NCBI GenBank assembly: GCA_963781705.1
Contig: CAWAGP010000002.1
Span: forward strand, 180,140 to 244,139
Reading direction: 5' to 3'
Source of the DNA: JALYGJ01 sp963781705
GTDB lineage: Bacteria; Chloroflexota; Limnocylindria; Limnocylindrales; CSP1-4
DNA: 64,000 bases
Below, piece after piece: positions 1 to 8,500 of this stretch. Within the stretch, counting starts at the first letter, position 1; each line of letters starts with the position of its first letter. The translations under genes and the position numbers were made by a program. The notes under the pieces were generated by a model that saw only the letters and a list, made by a program, of their open reading frames with translations, did not search any database and had not been told where the DNA came from.

Positions 1-120
1 CGACAGCCGCCAGGTTCAGGCCGATTGGCCCGACGCGACCAGCGGACCTGTCAACCTGCATCTGCTCAAACGAAGCGCACAGCCCGACGCGGTGGTCGGC
101 GATCTTGGAGGGTGGCGGAT

Positions 121-1506
121 ATGAGCGACACGATCGGGCAGCTCGACCAATTCATCGAGCGCACGGCTAACGAACGGCTGGCCGACTACATCGAATTGCT
201 CAAGATTCCCAGCATCGGCACGCTGCGCGAGCACGATGCCGATACCCAACGCACGGCCGAATTCATCGCCGACCACCTCCGTCAGATGGGCTTCGAGCAC
301 GTCGAGGTCTCGCCCACGCCCGGCCATCCGATCGTCTATGCCAACTGGCTGCACGCGAAGGACGCGCCCACCGTGCTGCTGTACTGCCATTACGACGTAC
401 AGCCGGTCGATCCGCTCGACCTGTGGAAGCGGCCGCCCTTCGAGCCGGTCGTCGAAAACGGCCGCATCTATGCCCGCGGCGCCGCCGACGACAAGGGCAA
501 CCTGCACGCCCACCTGTGGGCCGCGCGGGCATGGCTCGAGACGCAGCATCGGCTGCCGATCAACCTGCGCATCGTGTTCGAGGGGGAGGAGGAGTCCGGC
601 TCCGACAACTTCGACCCGTGGGTCGAGGCCAACGTTGGGCGCCTCACCGCCGACCTGGTGGTGGTCAGCGACAGCGGTTTCTACGAGGGTAATCGGCCGG
701 CCATCACGGTCGGGCTGCGCGGGCTGATATACACCCAGATCGACGTGTACGGCTCGAAGCTCGACCTGCACTCGGGCTCGTTCGGGGGCAACGTGCAGAA
801 CCCGGCCAACGCCCTGGTGGCGATACTGGCGAGGCTGCGCAACGCGGACGGGTCGATTGCCGTGCCCGGCTTCTACGACGAGGTACGTGAGTTGACGCCG
901 CGCGACCGTGAAGAGTTCGCGCGCATCCCGTTCGACGAGGCGCAGTTCAAGCGCGACCACGGCCTGTTCGAACTGTTCGGCGAGGCCGGCTTCTCGCCGC
1001 TCGAGCGCAAGGGAGCGCGGCCGACGCTCGACATCAACGGCATCTGGGGCGGCTTCGAGGGGGAGGGGTCGAAGACGATCATCCCGGCTCACGCGCATGC
1101 CAAGGTCAGTTGCCGGCTCGTCGCGAATATGGACCCTGAGCGCACCTTCCAGCGGCTGGCCGCCTTCGTCATGTCGCTGGTGCCCGACGGTGTGCGCGTC
1201 GACATCAGCAAGATGAACGACGGCAACTGGTCGTTGACGCCGGTCGATCACCCGGCCGCGCGCGCCGCAGCCGAGGTGCTCGAGGACGTATTCGGCGAGG
1301 CGCCGGTCTACTTGTACGAAGGCGGCTCGATCCCAGCCGCTGCCACGCTCACGCGCGTGCTCGGTCTACCTGCCGTACTGCTTGGCTTCACGCCACCCGA
1401 CGACCAGGCCCACGCGCCGAACGAGTCGATGCGGCTCGACAACTACGACAACGGAGTGCGTACCATCGCGCGCTACTGGGAGAAGTTGTCCACGACGAAG
1501 TTCTGA
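121..1506 (+). CDS. M20-family dipeptidase / metallopeptidase
   Basis: A 461-residue protein of the M20 family (CNDP/PepV-like dipeptidases), cytosolic zinc enzymes that cleave dipeptides or related amides. The metal-binding pattern is complete: H90-x-D92 in YCHYDVQP, the bridging Asp in ARGAADDKGN (about 123), the catalytic Glu cluster EGEEESGS (154-161) and a late His in DDQAHAPNE. The dimerisation lid carries DLHSGSFGG, typical of the CNDP-type branch. I chose ATG 121 because a purine-rich GGAGGGTGG lies just upstream; the frame is open further back to 25. The substrate cannot be told from sequence. It seems to be the last gene of whatever lies upstream, with about 100 bases before the next gene. 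Confidence 0.9.
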   Translation: MSDTIGQLDQFIERTANERLADYIELLKIPSIGTLREHDADTQRTAEFIADHLRQMGFEHVEVSPTPGHPIVYANWLHAKDAPTVLLYCHYDVQPVDPLDLWKRPPFEPVVENGRIYARGAADDKGNLHAHLWAARAWLETQHRLPINLRIVFEGEEESGSDNFDPWVEANVGRLTADLVVVSDSGFYEGNRPAITVGLRGLIYTQIDVYGSKLDLHSGSFGGNVQNPANALVAILARLRNADGSIAVPGFYDEVRELTPRDREEFARIPFDEAQFKRDHGLFELFGEAGFSPLERKGARPTLDINGIWGGFEGEGSKTIIPAHAHAKVSCRLVANMDPERTFQRLAAFVMSLVPDGVRVDISKMNDGNWSLTPVDHPAARAAAEVLEDVFGEAPVYLYEGGSIPAAATLTRVLGLPAVLLGFTPPDDQAHAPNESMRLDNYDNGVRTIARYWEKLSTTKF

Positions 1507-1591
1507 GGTGCGCTGGAGGAACCCTGCCCCGGACCTCTGGCACTCCCTCTGCTAGGAGCTTCGGCTGGTGCCCGCGGGCGCCGATAGCCAC

Positions 1592-1597
1592 TAGCCT
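1592..1597 (+). promoter_or_regulatory. -10 element TAGCCT, leaderless type
   Basis: TAGCCT ends six bases before GTG 1604. It fits the recurrent TANNNT-N6/7-start pattern of this window. No clear -35 is visible. Confidence 0.45.
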
Positions 1598-1603
1598 GCG
1601 AAT

Positions 1604-2752
1604 GTGACTGATCAGATGACGGTGCGCGAAGAGCTCGCCTTGTTGGACCCGCCGACGGGCGGTCCGGACGCTGCGGTCGCGGCCGCACCCGAACAGGCGC
1701 TCGCCGCCCGCAACGGCAATGGCGCGGTCGCGCTTCACCCGCGCAGCGCCAGCGACGTGCTGGCCGGCCTGACCGACAAGGTCAGCAAGGGCGCGATCAG
1801 CGAGTACCAGCCGATTCCGCTGGGCATGTCGCCGCTTGACCGCACGCTGGGCGGCGGTATTCGCGCCGGCGAGCTACTGCTGCTCGGTGGTGCGCAGGGC
1901 ACGGGCAAGACCACCTTCGCCCTGCAGGTCGCGCGCAACATCGCGCAGAGCGGCCAGGCCAACACGCTGTACATCTGCTTCGAACACGACGAGGAATACC
2001 TGCTGTCGCGCATGGTCGCCATGGAATCGGCGCTCGCCGGCCAGATGCCGCCCTCGAGCAGCAGCGCGGTCAAGATCGGCGACGTCCGCCGCGAGATGCT
2101 CGGAACGTGGCTCGCCCAGGGCAACGAGGCGCCCGCCGATCTGCGCTCCAATCCCCGCTTGCGGCCAGCTCTGGATCGCATCGGGCGCTACGGGCAGAGC
2201 CTGTTCATGCTGCGCGGCTCGAATGCATCGACGACGATCGCCAATGTTCGGGGACTGGTCGAGGCCTACCGCCGCGAAGCGCCGCAGCGACCGCTCGTCG
2301 TGTTCATCGACTACCTGCAGCGCGTGCCGGTGGTGCCCGATCCACCGAGCGAAACGGAGAAGGTCACCACCCTCGTGGCGGCGATCAAGGACCTGGCACT
2401 GTCGCTGGGGGTCGCTGTCGTGTGCGTCGTGGCCGCCGACAAGGAAGGCCTCAAGGCGTCGCGCTTGCGCAACCACCACCTGCGCGGCTCGTCGGCGCTC
2501 AACTACGAAGCCGACGTGATCCTGATCCTGAACGAGAAGTACCAGATCGTGGCCAAGGTCAACATCGAGTTCAATCCTTACCAGGCGCAGCGCTTCCGCG
2601 ACTGGACGATCGTGACCGTCGAGAAGAACCGCAGCGGCCGGGACGCGGTCGACCTCGAATTCGAGAAGCACTTCGAGTTCTCCTGCTTCGATCCGAACGG
2701 CAAGCAGGTGCAGGAGAAACTGATCGAGGAGCGCCTCTACAACGACACCTAG
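1604..2752 (+). CDS. DnaB C-terminal-like / RecA-fold ATPase
   Basis: A 382-residue ATPase with the fold of the replicative helicase motor domain (DnaB_C, KaiC/RecA superfamily). Walker A is GGAQGTGKTT (95-104), Walker B is VVFIDYLQ (about 232-239). A late DnaB-type segment reads LRNHHLRGSSALNYEADVI, where DnaB has its DNA-loop and arginine-finger region. It lacks the DnaB N-terminal primase-interacting domain; the first 50 residues are instead a low-complexity tail. It is therefore unlikely to be the main replicative helicase. It could act in repair, replication restart or regulation; function is not known. Start is GTG 1604, supported by the -10 six bases upstream; ATG 1616 is an alternative. 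Confidence 0.75.
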   Translation: MTDQMTVREELALLDPPTGGPDAAVAAAPEQALAARNGNGAVALHPRSASDVLAGLTDKVSKGAISEYQPIPLGMSPLDRTLGGGIRAGELLLLGGAQGTGKTTFALQVARNIAQSGQANTLYICFEHDEEYLLSRMVAMESALAGQMPPSSSSAVKIGDVRREMLGTWLAQGNEAPADLRSNPRLRPALDRIGRYGQSLFMLRGSNASTTIANVRGLVEAYRREAPQRPLVVFIDYLQRVPVVPDPPSETEKVTTLVAAIKDLALSLGVAVVCVVAADKEGLKASRLRNHHLRGSSALNYEADVILILNEKYQIVAKVNIEFNPYQAQRFRDWTIVTVEKNRSGRDAVDLEFEKHFEFSCFDPNGKQVQEKLIEERLYNDT

Positions 2753-2812
2753 CCGGCCGCCTGCGTCGGGCACTACCGCCCGGCCGCGACGCCGCCTGGG
2801 CTTCTTCTTGCA

Positions 2813-2818
2813 TAGACT
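2813..2818 (+). promoter_or_regulatory. -10 element TAGACT, leaderless type
   Basis: TAGACT ends six bases before GTG 2825, the same hexamer and spacing as before the NUDIX gene at 4262 and close to that before topA. Confidence 0.5.
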
Positions 2819-2824
2819 GGCCGG

Positions 2825-3595
2825 GTGACCGAGCCTCCCATCGCCGCGCCGAAGGTTGTCTTCCTCGACCTGGGCAACACGCTGATCCGCGCCCATCCTT
2901 CGTGGGCCGGCATCTACCGCCAGGGCCTGCTCGAGTGCGGCATCGATATCGCCGAGGAGGACCTGGAGCGTGCCCTGTTGCACGAGACGCACGGTGGCGG
3001 CTGGTGGCTCGACTCAGAGCCGTTCGAGCCGAGCGAGGCCGTGTCGTTCGCCCGCGTCGCGCAGTTCGACACGGCCGTGCTGGCCCGCCTCGGCCACGTT
3101 GACCTGGACGTAGAGGTATTCCGCCGGATCGAGGCGATCTTCGCCCGCCGCTCGGCCTGGTATGTGTATCCCGACGTACTGCCCGCGCTCGAGGCACTGC
3201 GCGCCGCCGGACTGCGGCTGTGCGTGATCAGCAATTTCGTGTGGGGCGCGCCGGAGCTCATTCATGACCTCGAGCTGGCGCGCAACTTCGAGCACATGGT
3301 GATCAGCGCCCGGGTGGGCTACCAGAAGCCGAACCCGGGCATCTTCCGGCATGCCCTCGAGGCGATGAGCGTCGCGCCCGGGGACGCGCTGCACGTGGGC
3401 GACTCGTACGCCGCCGACGTTCAGGGCGCGCGAGGTCTGGGCATCGCGGCCGTGCTGATGGACCGTGACGGGAGCGACCCGGCTCGGATCCGCGAAGAGC
3501 ATGCCGACCCGCAGGTGGCCATCATCCACGACCTTTACGAGTTGCTCGACCTGTTCGGCGTGGCACGACCGGCCGCGCCGCCGCCCGCTGTCTGA
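2825..3595 (+). CDS. HAD-superfamily (subfamily IA) hydrolase
   Basis: A 256-residue haloacid dehalogenase-like hydrolase, probably a small-molecule phosphatase in the cytosol. Motif I is FLDLGNTL with nucleophile Asp15; the second Asp of the usual DxDxT is Gly here, as in the common DLGNTL variant of subfamily IA. Motif II is CVISNF, motif III the Lys in GYQKPNPGIF (about 168), motif IV the acidic pair in HVGDSYAADV (about 194). The start GTG 2825 is fixed by the promoter hexamer six bases upstream. The next gene begins within or right after the stop, so the two are probably cotranscribed. The substrate cannot be predicted. Confidence 0.85.
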   Translation: MTEPPIAAPKVVFLDLGNTLIRAHPSWAGIYRQGLLECGIDIAEEDLERALLHETHGGGWWLDSEPFEPSEAVSFARVAQFDTAVLARLGHVDLDVEVFRRIEAIFARRSAWYVYPDVLPALEALRAAGLRLCVISNFVWGAPELIHDLELARNFEHMVISARVGYQKPNPGIFRHALEAMSVAPGDALHVGDSYAADVQGARGLGIAAVLMDRDGSDPARIREEHADPQVAIIHDLYELLDLFGVARPAAPPPAV

Positions 3596-4148
3596 CGCGG
3601 CCAGTCGCTGGCGGCTGTTCGTTGCGGCGCCGCTGCCGGCGCGCGCGGCCGCGGATGCGTGGACGGCACTCGGCCCATTGCGCGCGCGCTTTCCGGCGGC
3701 ACGCTGGCTGCCGCCGGAGAAGCTCCACCTGACGCTGGTGTTCCTGGGCGCGACGCCATCTGACAAGGTCGAGCAGATCGCCGGCGCCGTCACCACTGCG
3801 GCGGCCGGCTTCGAGCCTTTCGTGGTGCGCACCGGCGAGGGTGGCGGCTTCGCCGGCGGGCGCCGCGGTGGCGTGGCGTGGCTGCGCCTGTCGGCCGGCA
3901 CGGAGACCGTGAGTAGCTTGTCGCGCGCGATCGACGAGTCGATCGGCTCGTCCATCTATGCCGTGGCCGATCCCCGGCCGCACCTCACCCTGGCACGCGG
4001 CGTGGATGAGCCAATGCTCGACCAGGTGCGCTCACAGGCGACGCAGCTGCGCTTCGAATGGACCGTCGGCGAGGTAACGCTGTTCCGCAGTTACACCGAC
4101 CCGCACGGCTCTCGCTACGAGGCTCTGCGTGCCTTCAGGCTGGACTAG
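3588..4148 (+). CDS. thpR: RNA 2',3'-cyclic phosphodiesterase (ThpR/LigT-like)
   Basis: About 186 residues of the 2H phosphoesterase superfamily, which open 2',3'-cyclic phosphates on RNA ends. Both signature motifs are present: HLTLVFLG (about 47-54) and HLTLARG (about 131-137), in the usual order and spacing. The start is unclear. There is no ATG, GTG or TTG near the natural N-terminus (SRWRLFVAAPLP); the nearest in-frame choices are CTG 3588, which overlaps the stop of the HAD gene, or ATG 3501 well inside it. I use CTG 3588, and translational coupling is likely. A strong terminator follows 12 bases after the stop. Confidence 0.8.
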   Translation: MSDAASRWRLFVAAPLPARAAADAWTALGPLRARFPAARWLPPEKLHLTLVFLGATPSDKVEQIAGAVTTAAAGFEPFVVRTGEGGGFAGGRRGGVAWLRLSAGTETVSSLSRAIDESIGSSIYAVADPRPHLTLARGVDEPMLDQVRSQATQLRFEWTVGEVTLFRSYTDPHGSRYEALRAFRLD

Positions 4149-4160
4149 CCGCGCATAAGG

Positions 4161-4195
4161 AAATGCTGGCCGCCTGCCCGAGCGGCCAGCATTTT
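4161..4195 (+). terminator. Rho-independent terminator
   Basis: A perfect 13-bp stem (4161-4173 with 4182-4194) closes an 8-base loop and runs into TTTT at 4192-4195. It ends the HAD-thpR unit. A second smaller hairpin, GCCGCC-CGAA-GGCGGC, follows at 4196-4211. This is the clearest intrinsic terminator in the window. Confidence 0.85.
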
Positions 4196-4249
4196 GCCGC
4201 CCGAAGGCGGCGCGCTCAGGTTATCCGATCTGACCAGCCTGACTCGGCA

Positions 4250-4255
4250 TAGACT
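4250..4255 (+). promoter_or_regulatory. -10 element TAGACT, leaderless type
   Basis: TAGACT ends six bases before ATG 4262 and lies just after the terminator, so a new transcript most likely starts at the start codon itself. Confidence 0.5.
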
Positions 4256-4261
4256 CGCCCG

Positions 4262-4837
4262 ATGGACGAGCTCGTGTTGGGCATTCCGCGCGTGATGTTG
4301 CCCGGCGGGGCGACCTGGCACGGAGTCCGTGTCGACTGCACGCAACAGGTTCTGTCGGAGGTTGCTGAGCACGGGGCATATCGCCCGCGCGCGGAGGCGG
4401 AGAACGACGCGAACTGGAAGCAGATCATCCCGTATGTCGTGCTGCGCGACGATGAGCGGCTGTTCCTGATGCACAGGACGCGCGCGGGCGCCGACGCTCG
4501 ATTGCACGAACGCTACTCGATCGGCGTCGGTGGCCACGTCAACCCGGCCGACGGCGGCGTCGATGGCGGTCTGCGGCGCGAGTGGACGGAGGAGATCGAG
4601 GCCGATTTCGTGCCTGAGTTCCAGCTGATCGGTGTGCTCAACGAAGAGGACAAGGGCGTCAGCTCGGTGCACCTGGGCCTGGTCTATGCGGCCGACGCAG
4701 CCGGCCGGCCGGTCGCAATCCGTGAGCGGGAGAAGCTGTCGGGCGAGTTCGTGGAGCCCGCCGCCGTCGCGGCGGTGGCCGATCGGCTGGAAGGCTGGAG
4801 CGTGTTGCTGTTCGCATTCCTGACGGCGGGCGGATAA
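4262..4837 (+). CDS. NUDIX-domain hydrolase-like protein
   Basis: A 191-residue NUDIX-fold protein. The Nudix box is recognisable but loose: GVGGHVNPADGG then GGLRREWTEEIEAD (about 88-115), keeping the Gly start and the RExxEE metal-binding helix as REWTEE. An N-terminal segment of about 55 residues precedes the fold. NUDIX enzymes hydrolyse nucleoside diphosphates linked to other groups; substrate not predictable. It has its own leaderless promoter and lies 14 bases before the NfeD gene. Confidence 0.75.
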   Translation: MDELVLGIPRVMLPGGATWHGVRVDCTQQVLSEVAEHGAYRPRAEAENDANWKQIIPYVVLRDDERLFLMHRTRAGADARLHERYSIGVGGHVNPADGGVDGGLRREWTEEIEADFVPEFQLIGVLNEEDKGVSSVHLGLVYAADAAGRPVAIREREKLSGEFVEPAAVAAVADRLEGWSVLLFAFLTAGG

Positions 4838-4851
4838 TCGTCCTGAACAAA

Positions 4852-6204
4852 ATGAATCATCATGTCGCGCGCCCTGTCCGCTGGCCGAGGCGACTGCTCT
4901 TGTCGCTGAGTTTGGGCGTTCTCGCGACCGGCCTCATCGCCGGCATGGCGGCCGGCCAGGGCGACACACCGCGGGTCTACCTGCTGCCCACCAGCGGCAC
5001 GGTTGACCAGGTCATGGCGCAGTACCTGCATGACGGCATCGCCAGGGCGCAACGCGACGGTTACGACGCGGTCGTGGTGCAGCTCGACACGCCGGGCGGT
5101 TCGCTTGGTTCCGTGCAGGACATCGTCCAGACCTTCCTCAATTCGCCCGTGCCTGTGATCGTGTGGGTCGGCCCGGCTGGCAGCTGGGCGGCCAGCGCGG
5201 GCACCTTCATCACCATCTCGGCGCACGTCGCCACGATGGCGTCGGGTGCCAGCATCGGCGCCGCCTCGCCGGTCGACAGCAGCGGCCAGAACCTGAGTAC
5301 GACCGAGGACCAGAAGGTGCTCCAGATCACCGAGTCGATGCTGCGCAACATCGCGACGGCACGCAATCGCAGCTACGACTGGGCACTCTCGACGGTCACC
5401 GACGCGAAGGCTTACACGGCCGAGGAGGCGGTCGCCCAGGGCGGCATCGACGGCGTCGCCAACAGCGTCGAACAGGCGGTTGCCTTCGCCGACGGACGGA
5501 CGGTGACGGTCAGCGGCCAGCAGGTCACGCTGCACCTCGCCGGAGCGCAGATCGACGAGCTGGGGATGAACCCGATGCAGGCCTTCCTGCACCTGCTCTC
5601 GGACCCGAACATCGCCTTCGTCCTGTTCACGCTCGGCGTCTACGGGCTGATCTTCGAGGCTGCCCATCCGAACATCTTTACCGGCGTGGTCGGCGGCGTG
5701 TCGATCGTGCTCGCTTTCATCGGTTTCGGCAGCCTGCCGCTCAATCTCGCCGGCGTGCTGCTCATCGCTCTCGGCCTGGTGCTCTTCCTGATCGACTTGC
5801 ACATCACCAACCACGGCCTGCCGACAATCGCCGGATTGGTGTGCTTCGTGCTGGGCGCCTCGGCGCTGTACACGGAGCCGGGCGTGCCCGGTGCGCCGGA
5901 CGTGAGCGTAGCCGTGCCCGTGATCGTGACAATGACCGTGCTGACGGGCGGCTTCATGGGTCTCATCGTGCTGGTCGCCATGCGCACGCGGCGCGAAAAG
6001 ACCGCGCCGGGCCTGATCGGCGCCGGACTGCCGCCCGATACCGTGGGTGAAGTGCGCAGCCCGTTGGTGCCACTGGGCTCGGTCTATGCTGGCGGCGAGG
6101 AATGGACTGCCAGAACGACTGACGAACGGCCCTTGCCACGCGGCACATCGGTCAGGATCATTCGCCAGGAGGGGCTCACGCTGATCGTCGAACCGGCTGA
6201 GTAG
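4852..6204 (+). CDS. NfeD-family membrane-bound serine protease (long form)
   Basis: A 450-residue membrane protein of the long NfeD / SppA-like class. Order: an N-terminal signal or anchor (about 13-35), a ClpP-class serine protease domain with the nucleophile in WAASAGTFI (Ser about 116) and the general-base Lys in DAKAYTAEEA (about 186), four to five membrane helices (about 250-380), and a C-terminal NfeD beta-barrel (about 395-450). Long NfeD proteins cleave hydrophobic C-termini of partner stomatins. The next gene, 30 bases on, is such a slipin, so the pair matches the known STOPP/NfeD operon and probably acts in membrane quality control. Confidence 0.9.
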   Translation: MNHHVARPVRWPRRLLLSLSLGVLATGLIAGMAAGQGDTPRVYLLPTSGTVDQVMAQYLHDGIARAQRDGYDAVVVQLDTPGGSLGSVQDIVQTFLNSPVPVIVWVGPAGSWAASAGTFITISAHVATMASGASIGAASPVDSSGQNLSTTEDQKVLQITESMLRNIATARNRSYDWALSTVTDAKAYTAEEAVAQGGIDGVANSVEQAVAFADGRTVTVSGQQVTLHLAGAQIDELGMNPMQAFLHLLSDPNIAFVLFTLGVYGLIFEAAHPNIFTGVVGGVSIVLAFIGFGSLPLNLAGVLLIALGLVLFLIDLHITNHGLPTIAGLVCFVLGASALYTEPGVPGAPDVSVAVPVIVTMTVLTGGFMGLIVLVAMRTRREKTAPGLIGAGLPPDTVGEVRSPLVPLGSVYAGGEEWTARTTDERPLPRGTSVRIIRQEGLTLIVEPAE

Positions 6205-6234
6205 CCGCGCCAGGGAAAGGAACGAGGGAAGAAA

Positions 6235-7128
6235 TTGGATGCCGTCGCGCTGTCGATCGTCATCGCGGTCGTCGTATTCGTGCTGATCGCGCTGTACCTG
6301 TCGATCCGCGTTGTCCAGCAGTACGAGCGGATGGTCATCTTCCGGCTCGGCCGAACCGGTCCCAACCTGGTGCGCGATCCAGGCCTGCGCTTCCTCATTC
6401 CGGTCATCGACCGCCCGATGAAGGTCGACATCCGCGAGAAGTTCATCGAGGTCCCCAGCCAGACCACGATCACCAAGGACAACGCGCCGATCAACATCGA
6501 CTTCCTGATCTACTGGTACATCGTTGATCCGCTGCGCTCGATCGTTAACGTGCAGAACTTCGCCGGCGCGCTGCAGGGCATCGCGACGACCACCCTCCGC
6601 GCGGTCATTGGCGACATCCTGCTCGACGACGTACTGAGCAAGCGCGACCAGATCAACGAGGTTCTCCGCGCGAAGCTGGACGAACAGACGGAGCGCTGGG
6701 GCGGCAAGGTGACCACGGTCGAGATCCGCGAGATCATTCCGCCGCGCGATGTCCAAGAGGCGATGAACCGGATGCTCAGCGCCGAGCGCAACCGGCGCGC
6801 CGTGATCACCGAGTCGGAGGGCGCGCGGCAGGCCAACATCAACGTGGCCGAGGGCGAGAAGCAGGCCAACATCCTGCGCGCCGAGGGCCGCCGGCAGTCG
6901 CAGATCCTCGAGGCGGAAGGCTTCGGCCGGGCGCTCGAGCAGATCTTCGCGGCGGCCAAGCAGATCGACGAGAAGACCATGACGCTGCAATACCTGCAGG
7001 CGCTGCGCGACCTGGGCGCCGGTCCGGCGACCAAGTTCGTCATCCCGGTCGAGCTGGTCGAACTGGCCCACCGCATCACGTCATTTACCGAGAAGGGGCT
7101 CGAGGCCGGCGCCGCCATCGACAAGTAG
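6235..7128 (+). CDS. Slipin / stomatin-like SPFH protein
   Basis: A 297-residue SPFH-domain protein. One N-terminal membrane helix (about 4-24) is followed by the SPFH/PHB domain starting at QQYERMVIFRLGR, then a long charged helical region with repeated A-E-G-E-K/R units (ANINVAEGEKQANILRAEG) typical of stomatin coiled coils. Such proteins form membrane-attached rings or microdomains. The start is TTG 6235, chosen because AAAGGAACGAGGGAAG lies just upstream and no other start precedes the hydrophobic segment. It is the expected partner and probable substrate of the preceding NfeD protease. Confidence 0.9.
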   Translation: MDAVALSIVIAVVVFVLIALYLSIRVVQQYERMVIFRLGRTGPNLVRDPGLRFLIPVIDRPMKVDIREKFIEVPSQTTITKDNAPINIDFLIYWYIVDPLRSIVNVQNFAGALQGIATTTLRAVIGDILLDDVLSKRDQINEVLRAKLDEQTERWGGKVTTVEIREIIPPRDVQEAMNRMLSAERNRRAVITESEGARQANINVAEGEKQANILRAEGRRQSQILEAEGFGRALEQIFAAAKQIDEKTMTLQYLQALRDLGAGPATKFVIPVELVELAHRITSFTEKGLEAGAAIDK

Positions 7129-7250
7129 TCTGCGCGGCAGTAATGGTCCTTCCGGACGGGTCTGGGGGGTACGTCCGCAGCGTGGGTGGCGCCACCGAAT
7201 ACGCATAGCATCTGGCCCGACAGTCAGACATACCCCTTATCAGGAGCCAG

Positions 7251-8441
7251 ATGCCAGCGCGCATTCTCGTTGTTGCCGCCCAACCACCGGTCCAGGTGCA
7301 GCTGGGCAACATGCTGCGCCGCGATGGCCATGACATCACCATGGCCGCCTCGGGCGTCGATGGCCTGCGCCGTTGGAGCAACGACCGGCCCGACCTGATC
7401 GTGCTCGACGCCGATCTGCCCGACGTCAACGGGCTGGACGTGGTCGCGCGCATCCGCGGTGGCGAACAGCCGGGCACGCACACGCCGGTGGTGCTGCTTG
7501 GTGGCGCGAACGACATCGAGGCCAAGGTGCGCGGCCTGCGCGCTGGCGCCGACGACTATCTCGCCAAGCCCATCCATCCGCAGGAACTGTCTGCCCGCGT
7601 GCGTGGGCTGCTGGTCCGTTTCGCCCGCGCGCCGCAACTGCCACGCAAGCATACGTTCGGCCGCGTGATTGCCTTCTATGGCGCCAAGGGCGGCGTGGGC
7701 ACGACCACGCTGGCGATCAACACCGCCATCGCGCTACGCACCGAGCTGAAGCGCAGCGTCGCCTTGGTCGACGCCAACCTGCAGTTCGGCGACCACCGCG
7801 TCTTCCTGGACATGGGCCCCAGCGTGCACTCCATCGTCGAGGTGGTCACCGCGACGGCCATCGATCCCGACGTCGTGCGCCGGGTGATGGTCCGCCACGA
7901 CTCGGGGATCGACCTGTTGCTCGCGCCGCCGATGCCCGAGAACGCTGAGCTGGTCAACAAAGAGCAGCATCACCTGCTGCGCGTCGTCGAGATCCTGCGC
8001 ACGCTGTACGACTACGTCGTCGTCGACATGGACAATCAGCTCGATGACCACGCGCTGGACGTGATCGGCACCGCCGACCGGCTGATCGTGGTCATGACCG
8101 CCGACCTGTCGTGCCTCAAGAACGTCCGCCTGTTGCTCGAGACGACGCACCAACTGGGCATTCCCGCCGAGCGCCTGTTGCTCGTGCTCAACCGCTCCAA
8201 CGCTTTCACCGGCATCAGCGTCAAGTCGGTCGAGAGCGTGCTCAAGCGGCCTATCGAGCAGCAGATCGGTAACGACTACCGCGCCGCCATCAGCTCGCTC
8301 AACAGCGGCACTCCGTTCATGATCAACCGCTCCGATTCGGCGATCGCCCGGGGCGTCATCGAGCTGGCGCACCTGGTCGACCAGAGGACCACCGAGGCGG
8401 TCGAGCAGTCGGCCTTCGAACTCGCTCCGGCGCACGCCTGA
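7251..8441 (+). CDS. Receiver domain fused to ParA/MinD ATPase (CpaE-like)
   Basis: A 396-residue two-domain protein. Residues about 3-118 form a response-regulator receiver domain with phospho-acceptor Asp53 (VLDADLP) and the conserved Lys in DDYLAKP. From about 140 comes a P-loop ATPase with the deviant Walker A KGGVGTTT, a switch region DANLQFGDHR and VVVDMDNQLDD, as in MinD/ParA. This layout is that of CpaE/TadZ proteins, which place Tad pili at the cell pole. Unlike usual Tad loci, no cpaF, tadB/C or pilin gene is nearby, so its target is open. Start ATG 7251 follows CAGGAG. Confidence 0.85.
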   Translation: MPARILVVAAQPPVQVQLGNMLRRDGHDITMAASGVDGLRRWSNDRPDLIVLDADLPDVNGLDVVARIRGGEQPGTHTPVVLLGGANDIEAKVRGLRAGADDYLAKPIHPQELSARVRGLLVRFARAPQLPRKHTFGRVIAFYGAKGGVGTTTLAINTAIALRTELKRSVALVDANLQFGDHRVFLDMGPSVHSIVEVVTATAIDPDVVRRVMVRHDSGIDLLLAPPMPENAELVNKEQHHLLRVVEILRTLYDYVVVDMDNQLDDHALDVIGTADRLIVVMTADLSCLKNVRLLLETTHQLGIPAERLLLVLNRSNAFTGISVKSVESVLKRPIEQQIGNDYRAAISSLNSGTPFMINRSDSAIARGVIELAHLVDQRTTEAVEQSAFELAPAHA

Positions 8442-8488
8442 TAACTCACCGATAAGTCACGGCTAAGCCGGCGCCAAGCGGCGCTGGC

Positions 8489-8494
8489 TAGCCT
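8489..8494 (+). promoter_or_regulatory. -10 element TAGCCT, leaderless type
   Basis: TAGCCT ends six bases before GTG 8501; the same hexamer and spacing precede the gene at 1604. Confidence 0.5.
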
Positions 8495-8500
8495 CGCGGT

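Noticed and set aside
16..1251. Long - strand open frame opposite the M20 peptidase; similar ones at 4684-7071, 12176-13771, 22055-23995, 37049-39118 and 43351-45945
   Set aside because: They mirror clean + strand genes with clear families, are rich in His, Arg, Val and Asp as expected from antisense of GC-rich codons, and have no domain or ribosome site.
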